Source: JAMXLO01 sp963749575 (GTDB taxonomy: Bacteria; Pseudomonadota; Alphaproteobacteria; Acetobacterales; Acetobacteraceae). Taken from it: a stretch of DNA of 64,000 nt. Position numbers and translations under genes: made by a program. Each line of letters starts with the position of its first letter. Positions within the stretch are counted from its first letter, which is position 1. The notes under the pieces were generated by a model. It saw only the letters and a program-made list of their open reading frames with translations, ran no database searches and was not told where the DNA came from. Location of the stretch: NCBI GenBank assembly GCA_963749575.1, contig CAVVNM010000009.1, positions 186,001 through 250,000 on the forward strand. Reading direction: 5' to 3'. This document shows, in pieces, positions 16,107 to 24,484 of this stretch.

Positions 16107-18323
16107 GTGCTTGCGCTGGCACGGAAAATAACGTTATCGTTTCCTAGTCTCTTAATACGCGCGGCGGCGAGGACAAGATTGATCGGGTCGCGGTCACGTT
16201 GGCGAGGTTGGCTGGCCGCGAGCGCGCCGATCGCCTTCGTCGCGATGGTGAGCGTTGCGCCTGCCGGCGCGGCGGACGTAGATCCCTCAAACATGAGCGC
16301 CGACGCGATCACGGCGCTCGAACAGCGGCTGACCGACGCCGGCTGCTACCACGGCGCGATTGACGGGCAAACGAGTGGTGCGCTCGACGACGCGATCAAA
16401 GCCTGCCCCGACCAGCAGCCGTTCCTGCGCATCGAAACCGGCATGCACATCGCCATAATCGATCGTATCGGCGTCGACGACGCATGCTCGCTGCTCGCGA
16501 CTGCGTCTGATGACAAGACCGTACGGCTTTGGTCGCTGCCCGACGGCAAGCCCAAGCGGGTCGTGCGCCTGCCGATCGGCGACGGGGACTTGGGCAAGGT
16601 CTTTGCCACGACGATGTCGCCGGACGGGCGTTGGCTCGCGGCCGGTGGGTGGGACGCGGCTAGGAAGTCGTCGCCAACGCACAGTCTTAGTTTGGTGGAC
16701 CTGTCGAATGGCGCGATCCGACGCTTCGGGGCGTTCGAGAACGTCATCGACAGCCTTGCGTTCTCCGCCGACGGGCGGCGCATCGCCGTCGGGCTCGGCG
16801 GAAAAAACGGCGTGCGCGTGCTCGACGGCGCGACTGGGGCAGAACTGCTTGCCGATCGCGACTACGGCGATAGCGTCTACGGCCTTGCCTTCGCGCCCGA
16901 CGGCGGGCTGATCGCTTCGAGCTATGATGGCCGGTTGCGCCGCTACGGGCCCGATCTTAAGCTGACGAAGAAGAGTGCCGCGCCGGACGGTAAGGAGCTG
17001 TTCGGCGTCGCGATCGACCCCTCGGGCCGGCGCATTGCGGTTGGCTACGACGACACCACGTCGGTTTCCATCCTCGACGCAAAGACCATGATGCCGCTCG
17101 GCAAGGCACAGACGGGCGACGTGAAGAATGGGGACCTTTCGTCCGTCGCATGGTCGCGCGACGGCGCAACTCTTGTCGCGGGCGGGCGAGCGTGGGAACA
17201 AATCAAGGGCCAACGGCCTAATTTCCTGCGCCGGTTCGATGCGGCCGGCCGGCGCAAGGGCGGGGACGTTGCCGCGAGCGACAACACGATCCTCGACATA
17301 CAGACCTGTGGCGACAGCTTCGCCTTTGCCGCCGCCGACCCAGCGTTCGGCCTCCTTTCCGCGCAAGGTGTTGCGAAGACTTTTCAAGCCCCGCGCTCTA
17401 CCGACATGCGCGCCAAGCTCGGATCGGCGTTCGCGCTCTCGCAGGACGCCACGTCGGTGAAGTTCGGCCTTGGATACGGAGCGGAAAGGCCCGTCCTCTT
17501 CGATATGGCCGCTGCGTCCCTGACGGACCCGACGACCCCTCCGCCGAAATTCCCGGGCGCGAAAATCGACGGCCTGCCCGTCACGGATTGGGAGGACAAC
17601 ACCGCGCCGAAGTTCAACGGCGCGAAACTCGCGCTCCAGGATTACGAAACGTCCCACGCACTTGCGGTCCGGGGCGACGCCACTGGCTTCGCCCTCGGAA
17701 CCGAGTATTGGGTCCGCGCCTATGACGTGAAGGGCGAGGAGCGTTGGCACCGCGCTGGTCCAGGCGGCGCGTGGGGCGTCGATTTTTCGGCCGACGGCGC
17801 AATCCTCGCCGTCGCATACGACGACGGCACGATCCGCTGGCTGCGCTGGAGCGACGGCGCGGAGCTTCTCGCCTTGTTCGTCGAGCCGCAGAGCCGCAAA
17901 TGGGTCGCCTGGAATCCGTCGGGCTATTACATGGCCTCGGCCGGCGGCGAGGACCTGATCGGCTGGCACGTCAACCGGGGCTGGGCGCAGCAGGCCGATT
18001 TCTTCCCCGCCTCGCAGTTCCGCGCCGAGTACAACCGCCCCGACATCGTGCGGCTCGTGCTCAAGACGGTTGACGAAGCCGAGGCGGTTCGCCAAGCGAA
18101 CCAGACCACCGATCGCGCGGTTCCGGCAAAGCCCCTTGGCGCGGCGCTCCCGCCAGTCGTCACGATAGCGTCGCCTACCGGCGGCGCCCGTTTCTCCGGC
18201 GAACTCGGTCGAAGTCGCCTACGCCCTGCGCTCGTCGTCGGGCAAGCCGATCGATCGCCTGGAAGCGTTCGCCGACGGCGAGAAAGTTCCCGTGGCCGGG
18301 TTCAAGACAACCAGCGCTCGTGA
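16107..18323 (+). CDS. WD40-repeat part of a secreted caspase-like protein (frameshifted from the next entry)
   Basis: The first 738 codons of a large gene split by a frameshift. An N-terminal signal peptide (about residues 30-56, ending APAGAA) precedes a peptidoglycan-binding-like helical segment (LEQRLTDAGCYHGAIDGQ). WD40 beta-propeller repeats follow (SLLATASDDKTVRLW, SLAFSADGRRIAVGLG, WGVDFSADGAILAVAYDDGTI). Near residue 695, after SPTGGARF, the frame is lost. The correct continuation (PANSVEVAYALRSSSGKP) lies one frame over, from about 18194, and leads into the caspase domain at 18292-19242. The last 40 residues here are therefore out-of-frame. The true start may be one of the later codons before the signal peptide. 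Confidence 0.8.
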   Translation: MLALARKITLSFPSLLIRAAARTRLIGSRSRWRGWLAASAPIAFVAMVSVAPAGAADVDPSNMSADAITALEQRLTDAGCYHGAIDGQTSGALDDAIKACPDQQPFLRIETGMHIAIIDRIGVDDACSLLATASDDKTVRLWSLPDGKPKRVVRLPIGDGDLGKVFATTMSPDGRWLAAGGWDAARKSSPTHSLSLVDLSNGAIRRFGAFENVIDSLAFSADGRRIAVGLGGKNGVRVLDGATGAELLADRDYGDSVYGLAFAPDGGLIASSYDGRLRRYGPDLKLTKKSAAPDGKELFGVAIDPSGRRIAVGYDDTTSVSILDAKTMMPLGKAQTGDVKNGDLSSVAWSRDGATLVAGGRAWEQIKGQRPNFLRRFDAAGRRKGGDVAASDNTILDIQTCGDSFAFAAADPAFGLLSAQGVAKTFQAPRSTDMRAKLGSAFALSQDATSVKFGLGYGAERPVLFDMAAASLTDPTTPPPKFPGAKIDGLPVTDWEDNTAPKFNGAKLALQDYETSHALAVRGDATGFALGTEYWVRAYDVKGEERWHRAGPGGAWGVDFSADGAILAVAYDDGTIRWLRWSDGAELLALFVEPQSRKWVAWNPSGYYMASAGGEDLIGWHVNRGWAQQADFFPASQFRAEYNRPDIVRLVLKTVDEAEAVRQANQTTDRAVPAKPLGAALPPVVTIASPTGGARFSGELGRSRLRPALVVGQADRSPGSVRRRRESSRGRVQDNQRS

Positions 18324-19242
18324 GGCGCAAGGCCGCGTGGTCGTCACGGTGCCGAGGAAGAATACGGTGGTTTCCCTGATCACCTATTCCGGCGATCTAC
18401 CAAGCGCGCCGGCCAAGGTGAGCCTCGTCTACGACGGGCCGGCGGCCGACCTCCTGAAGCCAAAGCTTTACGCGCTGCTGGTCGGGGTCACCGGCTACGA
18501 CAATCCGGACTACAACAACATTCATTTCAGCGCCCACGACGCCGACGATCTCGCCAAGGCGCTGGTGTCGCAGAAAGGCGGGCTCTACGCGGACGTGCAG
18601 GTCAAGATCATCAACGACCGGAACCGGCCCGACGCAGATCCGACGCGCTCCAATGTCGAGAACGGGCTCTATTGGCTTCAGCACGCGGCGACCAGCCGAG
18701 ACCTTGCGGTGGTGTTCCTGTCCGGCCATGGCTTCCTCGATCCGAAACAGAAATTCTGGTTCCTGACACGCGAAGCGGACGTCGCGCGGCTCCGAACGAC
18801 CGCGATCTCGAACGACGACCTGCTTGATCTCGTCGCCTCGATCCCTGGAAAGAAAGTCCTGTTCGTCGACGCCTGCCATTCCGGTGCCGCGATGACCGTG
18901 GGCCTCAAGGCAACTGACACAGCCCCGGATATGAACAAGTTCGTCAACGACTTTTCGACCGCGGGTTCGGGCGTGGTCGTGTTCGCCGCCTCGACCGGGA
19001 CGGAGCTCGCAAAGGAGAACGAGAAATGGGACAGGCACGGCGCCTTTGCCAAGGCGCTGATCGACGCAATCGGCGAGGGCAAGGCGGCGATTGATCGGAG
19101 TGGGCGGATCACCACCGACATGCTCGACCTCTATGTCGAGGATCGCGTGAAGGCGATGACTGACGGAGGCCAGCACCCGGTCATGAACCGGCCAGTCCTT
19201 GTCCCCGATTTTCCGATCGCGATCACGCAGGCGCGTCCATGA
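18292..19242 (+). CDS. Caspase (peptidase C14) domain, continuation of the WD40 gene
   Basis: A caspase-fold domain of the C14/metacaspase type. Numbering from GTG 18292, the catalytic dyad is His146 in VVFLSGHG and Cys195 in LFVDACHSGAA, with the usual p20 opening YALLVGVTGYD before them. The frame extends upstream to about 18194 without a start codon, and the peptide there fits the end of the WD40 part, so this was one gene of about 1045 codons. A two-base loss near 18193-18196 (TCGCCG to TCCG) would explain the break. Its stop codon overlaps the next start by four bases. Confidence 0.85.
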   Translation: MAGFKTTSAREAQGRVVVTVPRKNTVVSLITYSGDLPSAPAKVSLVYDGPAADLLKPKLYALLVGVTGYDNPDYNNIHFSAHDADDLAKALVSQKGGLYADVQVKIINDRNRPDADPTRSNVENGLYWLQHAATSRDLAVVFLSGHGFLDPKQKFWFLTREADVARLRTTAISNDDLLDLVASIPGKKVLFVDACHSGAAMTVGLKATDTAPDMNKFVNDFSTAGSGVVVFAASTGTELAKENEKWDRHGAFAKALIDAIGEGKAAIDRSGRITTDMLDLYVEDRVKAMTDGGQHPVMNRPVLVPDFPIAITQARP

Positions 19243-19769
19243 CCAAACTTGGAATTCTTTCGGTCTTGGCGCTTACCCTTTCGGCGGCGGCGGCCGCCCA
19301 ACCGACAGTCGGCTGGCCGGAGACGATCGACCGGCTGCAAGAACAGCGTTCGCAGGCAGAGGAGTGCGTCACACTGTTGAAGTCCAGCGGTGATGCGGCC
19401 GCAATCCGCAAGAGCCGAATCGCTTATGGGGCCGCCAAGGCCGCCTCCGATGGAGTGATCGCTGGGTTCACGATTGGGCTCGTCGAGCGATACAAGCCCG
19501 AAAGGCTGCCGACGCTTCAGGCGAACCTGGAACGAGCGGGAATGGGGTTGCAAGAAGTATGCGATGCGGCGGTTGCCGCCGGATCGGCTACGGGCACGAC
19601 CAAGGGCATTGTTGGGGACCTGGCGAAGGCTGCCATCGAGCCCGTTGTCACGGCGCTCAAGGAGGGCGCCGGCGCGTTATGGGCGCGCCACGTCGAAACG
19701 GATAAAATCGAGATAGAATCGATAAAGGGCCAACTCGAGGCGGCGAAATGGCCCGACTTTGGCCCGTAA
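19239..19769 (+). CDS. Secreted helical protein coupled to the caspase gene
   Basis: A 176-residue protein with a clear Sec signal (MTKLGILSVLALTLSAAAAAQ), followed by a helical mature region rich in Ala, Glu and Lys. It has two Cys and a glycine-rich bend near SATGTTKGIVGD. No known family is recognised. Its ATG overlaps the caspase stop codon (ATGA), so the two are translationally coupled and probably act together outside the inner membrane, as partner, substrate or regulator. The region after it encodes the tail of an unrelated antitoxin-like protein. Confidence 0.75.
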   Translation: MTKLGILSVLALTLSAAAAAQPTVGWPETIDRLQEQRSQAEECVTLLKSSGDAAAIRKSRIAYGAAKAASDGVIAGFTIGLVERYKPERLPTLQANLERAGMGLQEVCDAAVAAGSATGTTKGIVGDLAKAAIEPVVTALKEGAGALWARHVETDKIEIESIKGQLEAAKWPDFGP

Positions 19770-19771
19770 CA

Positions 19772-19930
19772 GGATTGCGGAACAAAGCGACTATAGCGCA
19801 TGGCCTCGATCACCGTCGGGTCTCGGAGGGGTTCTGGCTTGGCCTCCAGGCCGATCACGACCTGCTGCAGCGGCGACGGGAGATCGATGCTGACCTGGCG
19901 CGGATCGCACCGTACCAGCGGGCCGCATGA
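19772..19930 (+). pseudogene. C-terminal remnant of a HigA-type antitoxin
   Basis: The plus strand encodes a peptide ending in EGFWLGLQADHDLLQRRREI and then DADLARIAP. This matches the C-terminal end of HigA/VapI-type helix-turn-helix antitoxins (a FWLxLQxxYDL pattern followed by a basic helix). The helix-turn-helix part and any start codon are missing, and no toxin gene is present. The piece abuts the end of the caspase cassette. Confidence 0.6.
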
Positions 19931-19940
19931 TTGGAGCTGC

Positions 19941-20750
19941 TCAACCCACCGGCACACCGATCGACTTCAGCCGCGCCTGCGCGCGTCCAGCCCGCGCCTT
20001 CAGGCCATCCAGATACGTGCTGACATCCGTCCCAGGCAGGTTCAGCACCTTGCAGCCAAGCCGCCAGTACTCCTCGATCTGCGCCTCGGTCTCCGCCGAC
20101 CCGCGGGCAAGTTTGCCGTGCGCGTTGCAGGCCTCCGCGATCCGGCGCACCGCCGCCTTGAATGTCGGGTGCTCAAGCTGGAGATGCACGCCGAGGCGCG
20201 CACTGAGGTCCGAGTGGCCATAGGCGATCATGTCGATGCCCTCCACCGCCGCGATCGCCTCGACATTCTCCAGGCCCTCCAGCGACTCGATCGACACGCA
20301 AACCACGATGTTGGCATTGGCCCAAGGCGCATACTCGGTCGCGTGACGGGCGCCATAGCTCTTGTATCCCGTGTGCATCCCCTGCCCCGAGATGCCGCGA
20401 TTGCCGATCGGCGGATATTTTGCCTCCCGTGCGATCGCGCGTGCCTGCTCGGCGTTGTCGACCTCGGAAACCTGCACGCCCATGATCCCCTGATCGAGGA
20501 TCGCGGGGATCAGATACGTGAAGGATTTGTGGATACGCACGATTGGCGAGACGTCGGTGGCCTGAAACCACCCGGCGAGATCCGCGATCGTTTCGAGGTC
20601 GAAGGCGCCGTGTTCGTGGTCGATCATGCAGTAGTCGAAGCCGGAGGCCGCGATGATCCACGGCACGCCGCGCGACGCGAACTCCTTGAGCCCGGTGCCA
20701 AGCGCGGCCCGCCCCTCGCGCACCGCCCGCCGTATGCTGTTCTCTTTCAT
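19941..20750 (-). CDS. HpcH/HpaI-family aldolase
   Basis: A class II aldolase of the HpcH/HpaI type, 269 residues. Such enzymes cleave 4-hydroxy-2-oxo acids such as 2,4-dihydroxyhept-2-enedioate or 2-dehydro-3-deoxyglucarate. Active-site features are MIDHEHGAFD (basic His), VRIHK (Arg), the metal-binding Glu in VSIESLEG and the Asp in AYGHSDLSARLG. ATG 20750 gives the family start KENSIRRAVREGRAALGT. It lies 47 bp downstream of the large ABC exporter gene on the same strand. The product would be pyruvate plus an aldehyde; the natural substrate is unknown. Confidence 0.88.
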   Translation of the reverse strand: MKENSIRRAVREGRAALGTGLKEFASRGVPWIIAASGFDYCMIDHEHGAFDLETIADLAGWFQATDVSPIVRIHKSFTYLIPAILDQGIMGVQVSEVDNAEQARAIAREAKYPPIGNRGISGQGMHTGYKSYGARHATEYAPWANANIVVCVSIESLEGLENVEAIAAVEGIDMIAYGHSDLSARLGVHLQLEHPTFKAAVRRIAEACNAHGKLARGSAETEAQIEEYWRLGCKVLNLPGTDVSTYLDGLKARAGRAQARLKSIGVPVG

Positions 20751-20797
20751 GGATCGTTCCCGGCTCCCATTGCGAGGCACAGAATTTCACCGGCGCC

Positions 20798-23700
20798 TCA
20801 GTCCGCCGCCTGGCGTTCCGCCACGCCGGCCATCTGGTGTTCGACCAACTGCGCATAATGGCCACGCCGCGCCAGCAGTTGCTGGTGCGTGCCGGCTTCG
20901 ACCACCCGGCCGGCATTCAGCACCAGGATGATGTCGGCTGCCTGGATGGTGGACAGCCGATGCGCCACCACGATCGTGGTGCGGTTCACCATCAGCGTAT
21001 CGAGCGCCGATCGCACGAGCTGCTCGCTGATCGTGTCGAGATGCGAGGTCGCCTCGTCCAGCACCAGGATCGGCGCATCCTTCAGGAAGGCGCGCGCGAT
21101 GGCGATGCGCTGGCGCTGACCGCCGGAGAGCTGCACGCCGCGTTCGCCCACACGGGTCTGCAGACCATCGGGGAGATCGGCGACGAAGTCGGCCAGCGCA
21201 GCCTGATGCAGCGCGGTCGCGATCTCCTCGCGCGTCGCCTCCGGCCGGGCGAGGCGGACATTCGCTTCCAGCGTATCGTTGAACAGATAGGTGTCCTGCG
21301 CGACCAGTGCGATGCGGCCGCGCAGTCCGTCGAGCGTCAGTTCGCGCAGATCGACGCGATCCAGCTTGATCCCGCCTTGTCCTGGATCCCAGAACCGCAG
21401 CAGCAGGTTGGCGATCGTCGTCTTGCCGGCGCCCGACGGTCCGACCAGCGCTACCGTCGCGCCCGCCGGCACCGCGAAATCGATGTCCGCCAGCGCGGCG
21501 CGGGTGCGGCCCGGATAGGTGAAGCGCACATGCTCGAACTGCACGGTCGAGCCGCCGCGCGGCGCCGCCGGAACGCGCGGTCCGTCGCTGATCAGCACCG
21601 GCTCGGAATGCACCACGTGCAGCCGCCGCGTGGATGCGATCGTATCGGCGAGCTGGCGGCCGACCTGGGCAATCTCGGACACCGGCAGGAACGCCGCGAC
21701 CGACACCAGCACCAGCAGCGGCAGCAGCGTCGGTGCGATCCAGCCGTGCAGCACCAGCGGCGCGCCCACCGCGGCGACCGCCAGTCCGCCGAGCCCGGTC
21801 GCCACTTCCAGTCCCGCGGTCTGGATCGTCAGATCGTGCAGCAGCGCGAGGCGCATCGCCTGGTAGCGCCGCGCATGTGCCATGAACTCGTCGCGCCGCC
21901 GCGTGGTGGCCGCGAACGCCATCAGTTCGGCGAGGCCCTGGATGGTCTCGGTGGTATGCGCGCCAAGCTCGCCCAGCGCACGACGCGCGGTGGAGGCGAG
22001 ACGGTCGATATGCCGCCGTCCCAGTACCGGCGAGCCGGCGGCGTAGGCGAGGAACGGCAGCAGCGCGAGTGCCAGCGGCCACGCGACCACGGCCAGCGTC
22101 ACCAGCACGGCGCCGGGGATCAGCACCGCGACGAACGCCGGTGCCATCGTATGGGCATAGAAATATTCAATCGTCTCGACGTCCTGGGTCGCCAGCGCGA
22201 CCAGGTCGCCGGAGCGCCGCCTCAGCAGGTACGCCGGCGCCAGCGCGTCCAGCTTGCGGTACAGATCGACCCGCATCACGGCGAGCAGCCGGTACGCCAT
22301 GTCGTGTGCCAGGAACGATTCCAGCCAGTGCAGCAATCCGGTGACCGGCGCCGCTGCCAGCAGCAGCACCACCAGCAGCAGCGACGGCACGTTGGCGCGC
22401 ACGGCGGCGATGATCAGCGCGCCGAGTACGCTCACCCCGATGAAGGCGACAACCCGGCCGATGCCGCAGGACACCGTGACGGCGAGCTGCCGACGCCACG
22501 GACGGATGAAGCCGAGCAGCGTGCGGATCGTCGCCGGCCAGCCGACCTCGGCCGCATCCTGCGCGAGGTCTCGCACCACGGCGGTGGTGTCTTCGATCGG
22601 CGCGTCGCTTGGCGCGGCGAATTCGGCGAGCGGCGCGAGCGCGTCGCTGCGTTCGGCGAGCTGCGGGCCCATCAGCAGGCGATACGGGCCGTCCCGCGCG
22701 ATCAGCTCGGCGTGACGGCCGCTGTCCACCACTGCGCCGTCGGCCAGCACCAGGATGCGGTCGGCGTTGATCACGCTGGACAGGCGATGCGCCAGGATCA
22801 GCGTGGTACGGCCGACCATCAGCCGGTCCAGCGCCTGCTGGATCACCGCCTCGTTTTCGGCGTCGACCGAGGACAACGCCTCATCCAGCACCAGGATCGG
22901 CGAGTCGCGCAGCAACGCGCGGGCGATCGCGATGCGCTGGCGCTGGCCGCCGGAAAGGCGTGCGCCGCGCTCGCCGATCACCGTCTGGTAGCCGTCGGGC
23001 AGCGCGTCGATGAAGTCGTGCGCGTTGGCGGCGCGGGCGGCGGCGGCGAGTTCGGCCGCGCTGGCGTCGGGGGCGCCGAGGCGGAGGTTGTCCTCGATGG
23101 TGCCATGGAACAGGTAGGTGTCCTGCGCCACCACGGCGATCATCCGGCGTACGGCGTCCGGATCGAGCGCGCGGAGATCGTGGCCGCCGATCCGCACCGC
23201 GCCGCGCTGTGGATCGTGCAGGCGGAGCAGCAGGCGGACGATGGTGGATTTACCGGAGCCGCTGGGGCCGACGATGCCGACGCGCTCACCGGCGGCGATG
23301 CTGAAGGACAGGCCCTGGTGAGCGGCGCGCCGGCCGCCGGGGTAGGCGAAGCTCACGGCGTCGAAGGTGATGCTGTTGGCGTCCGGCTGGGTCCCCGCTT
23401 GCGCGGGGATGACGGCCGCGGGGACACCCGGCGCGGTGATCGGTTCGTCCAGCAGCGCGTTGATGCCGGCTGCAGCGGCCTGACCGGTCAGGCCCTGGTG
23501 CAGCACGGTGCGCAGGTCGCGCAGCGGGCGGAAGATCTCCGTCCCCGCCATCAGCACGATCAGCAGCGCCTCCAGGCTCATTTCGCCGTGGCGCACCCGG
23601 TAGGCACCCAACGCCAGCGCAGCCGCCGCGCCGAAGGCACAGCCGAGATCGGTGATGCCGCGTGTCAGAATGCTGGTGCCAAGGACCAGGAACGTGCTGT

Positions 23701-24388
23701 CGGACAGCGCGCGCGCCTTGTCGGCCAGCATCCGTCCGTAGGCGCCGCTCTGGCCGAACGCCTTCAGCGTCGGCAGGCCCTGCATTGCGTCGAGGAACTC
23801 CTCGCCGAATGCCTTGAAGGCGCGCTGGCGTTCGCGGGACGCCTGGCCGGTGCGCTCGTTCACCACCGACGGCGCCACCAGGGTGAACAGCGCGGCGCCG
23901 AGCATCACCGCGGCGACCGGGACGTCCCAGAACGCGATGAAGGCAAAGATCGCCAGTGGCGCGCAGGCGGCGATCGATACCTGCGGAATGTACTGACCGA
24001 AAAACGACTGCAACTGCTCCACGCCATCGACGATCGACAGCATCACGCCGCCGGTGCGCTCGGCCCCGAACCATGCCGGCCCGAGCGCAACGATCTTGTC
24101 GTACAGGCGCCCGCGCAGCGTCTCCTGCACGCGAGCCGCGGTGCGGTGCGCGACCATGATGCGCAGGTGGTCGAGCCAGGAGCGCAGCAGGATCGCCGCG
24201 AGCGTGGCGACCAGCGGGACCACCAGTTGGGCGGTCGGCGCCGCACGGAACAGGCGGGCGAGGAACTGGCCGAGGAAGGCGAACCGCGCGATGCCGATGG
24301 CGAGGGCGAGCAGGCCGAGCACGATGCCCAGCGCGATCCGCCACCGCAGGCCGCTGGTCATCCGCCACAGTCTCAGATCGAAATGCAC
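20798..24388 (-). CDS. Fused CydDC-like ABC exporter (two membrane and two ATPase domains)
   Basis: A single 1196-residue polypeptide containing a whole heterodimer-type ABC exporter. It has six membrane segments, an ATPase (Walker A GPSGSGKST, signature LSGGQRQRIAIARALL, Walker B ILVLDEALSSVD), then six more segments and a second ATPase (GPSGAGKTT, LSGGQRQRIAIARAF, ILVLDEATSHLD). Both sites look active. CydDC exports cysteine and glutathione to the periplasm and supports cytochrome bd assembly, but no cydAB is nearby, so the substrate is uncertain. GTG 24388 is favoured because AGGAGG lies six bases upstream; ATG 24415 is the alternative. Residues about 326-333 are encoded by a repeat element. 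Confidence 0.85.
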   Translation of the reverse strand: MHFDLRLWRMTSGLRWRIALGIVLGLLALAIGIARFAFLGQFLARLFRAAPTAQLVVPLVATLAAILLRSWLDHLRIMVAHRTAARVQETLRGRLYDKIVALGPAWFGAERTGGVMLSIVDGVEQLQSFFGQYIPQVSIAACAPLAIFAFIAFWDVPVAAVMLGAALFTLVAPSVVNERTGQASRERQRAFKAFGEEFLDAMQGLPTLKAFGQSGAYGRMLADKARALSDSTFLVLGTSILTRGITDLGCAFGAAAALALGAYRVRHGEMSLEALLIVLMAGTEIFRPLRDLRTVLHQGLTGQAAAAGINALLDEPITAPGVPAAVIPAQAGTQPDANSITFDAVSFAYPGGRRAAHQGLSFSIAAGERVGIVGPSGSGKSTIVRLLLRLHDPQRGAVRIGGHDLRALDPDAVRRMIAVVAQDTYLFHGTIEDNLRLGAPDASAAELAAAARAANAHDFIDALPDGYQTVIGERGARLSGGQRQRIAIARALLRDSPILVLDEALSSVDAENEAVIQQALDRLMVGRTTLILAHRLSSVINADRILVLADGAVVDSGRHAELIARDGPYRLLMGPQLAERSDALAPLAEFAAPSDAPIEDTTAVVRDLAQDAAEVGWPATIRTLLGFIRPWRRQLAVTVSCGIGRVVAFIGVSVLGALIIAAVRANVPSLLLVVLLLAAAPVTGLLHWLESFLAHDMAYRLLAVMRVDLYRKLDALAPAYLLRRRSGDLVALATQDVETIEYFYAHTMAPAFVAVLIPGAVLVTLAVVAWPLALALLPFLAYAAGSPVLGRRHIDRLASTARRALGELGAHTTETIQGLAELMAFAATTRRRDEFMAHARRYQAMRLALLHDLTIQTAGLEVATGLGGLAVAAVGAPLVLHGWIAPTLLPLLVLVSVAAFLPVSEIAQVGRQLADTIASTRRLHVVHSEPVLISDGPRVPAAPRGGSTVQFEHVRFTYPGRTRAALADIDFAVPAGATVALVGPSGAGKTTIANLLLRFWDPGQGGIKLDRVDLRELTLDGLRGRIALVAQDTYLFNDTLEANVRLARPEATREEIATALHQAALADFVADLPDGLQTRVGERGVQLSGGQRQRIAIARAFLKDAPILVLDEATSHLDTISEQLVRSALDTLMVNRTTIVVAHRLSTIQAADIILVLNAGRVVEAGTHQQLLARRGHYAQLVEHQMAGVAERQAAD
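23388..23415. repeat. Half-palindromic repeat inside the ABC exporter gene
   Basis: A 27-base stretch identical to one arm of the palindrome at 55328-55390 (core TCCCCGCTTGCGCGGGGATG). It is read in frame on the minus strand as VIPAQAGTQP, between the first membrane domain and the first ATPase. This peptide is the known translation of this repeat class. The reading frame is kept. Confidence 0.85.
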
Positions 24389-24484
24389 GTCGGCCCTCCT
24401 GAGGTCGCGTGCCATCCTGGGCGCTGTCGCCAGCGTTGCGCAAACGCGAGATTTTCAACCGCTATTGAGCTATATCGAACGGCG

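Noticed and set aside
16287..18095. 602-codon minus-strand frame opposite the WD40 gene
   Set aside because: No recognisable domain or ribosome-binding site; the plus strand encodes clear WD40 repeats.
19800..20858. 352-codon plus-strand frame opposite the HpcH/HpaI aldolase
   Set aside because: The minus strand encodes a complete aldolase with active-site residues; only the 19772-19930 stretch, in another frame, has antitoxin-like sense.
20837..24480. Very long open frame on the plus strand (over 1200 codons) opposite the ABC exporter
   Set aside because: It mirrors the exporter gene on the other strand; the translation is rich in Arg, Gln and His without domains, as expected from high-GC antisense frames. 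Only its end is real, as the in-frame lysR gene.
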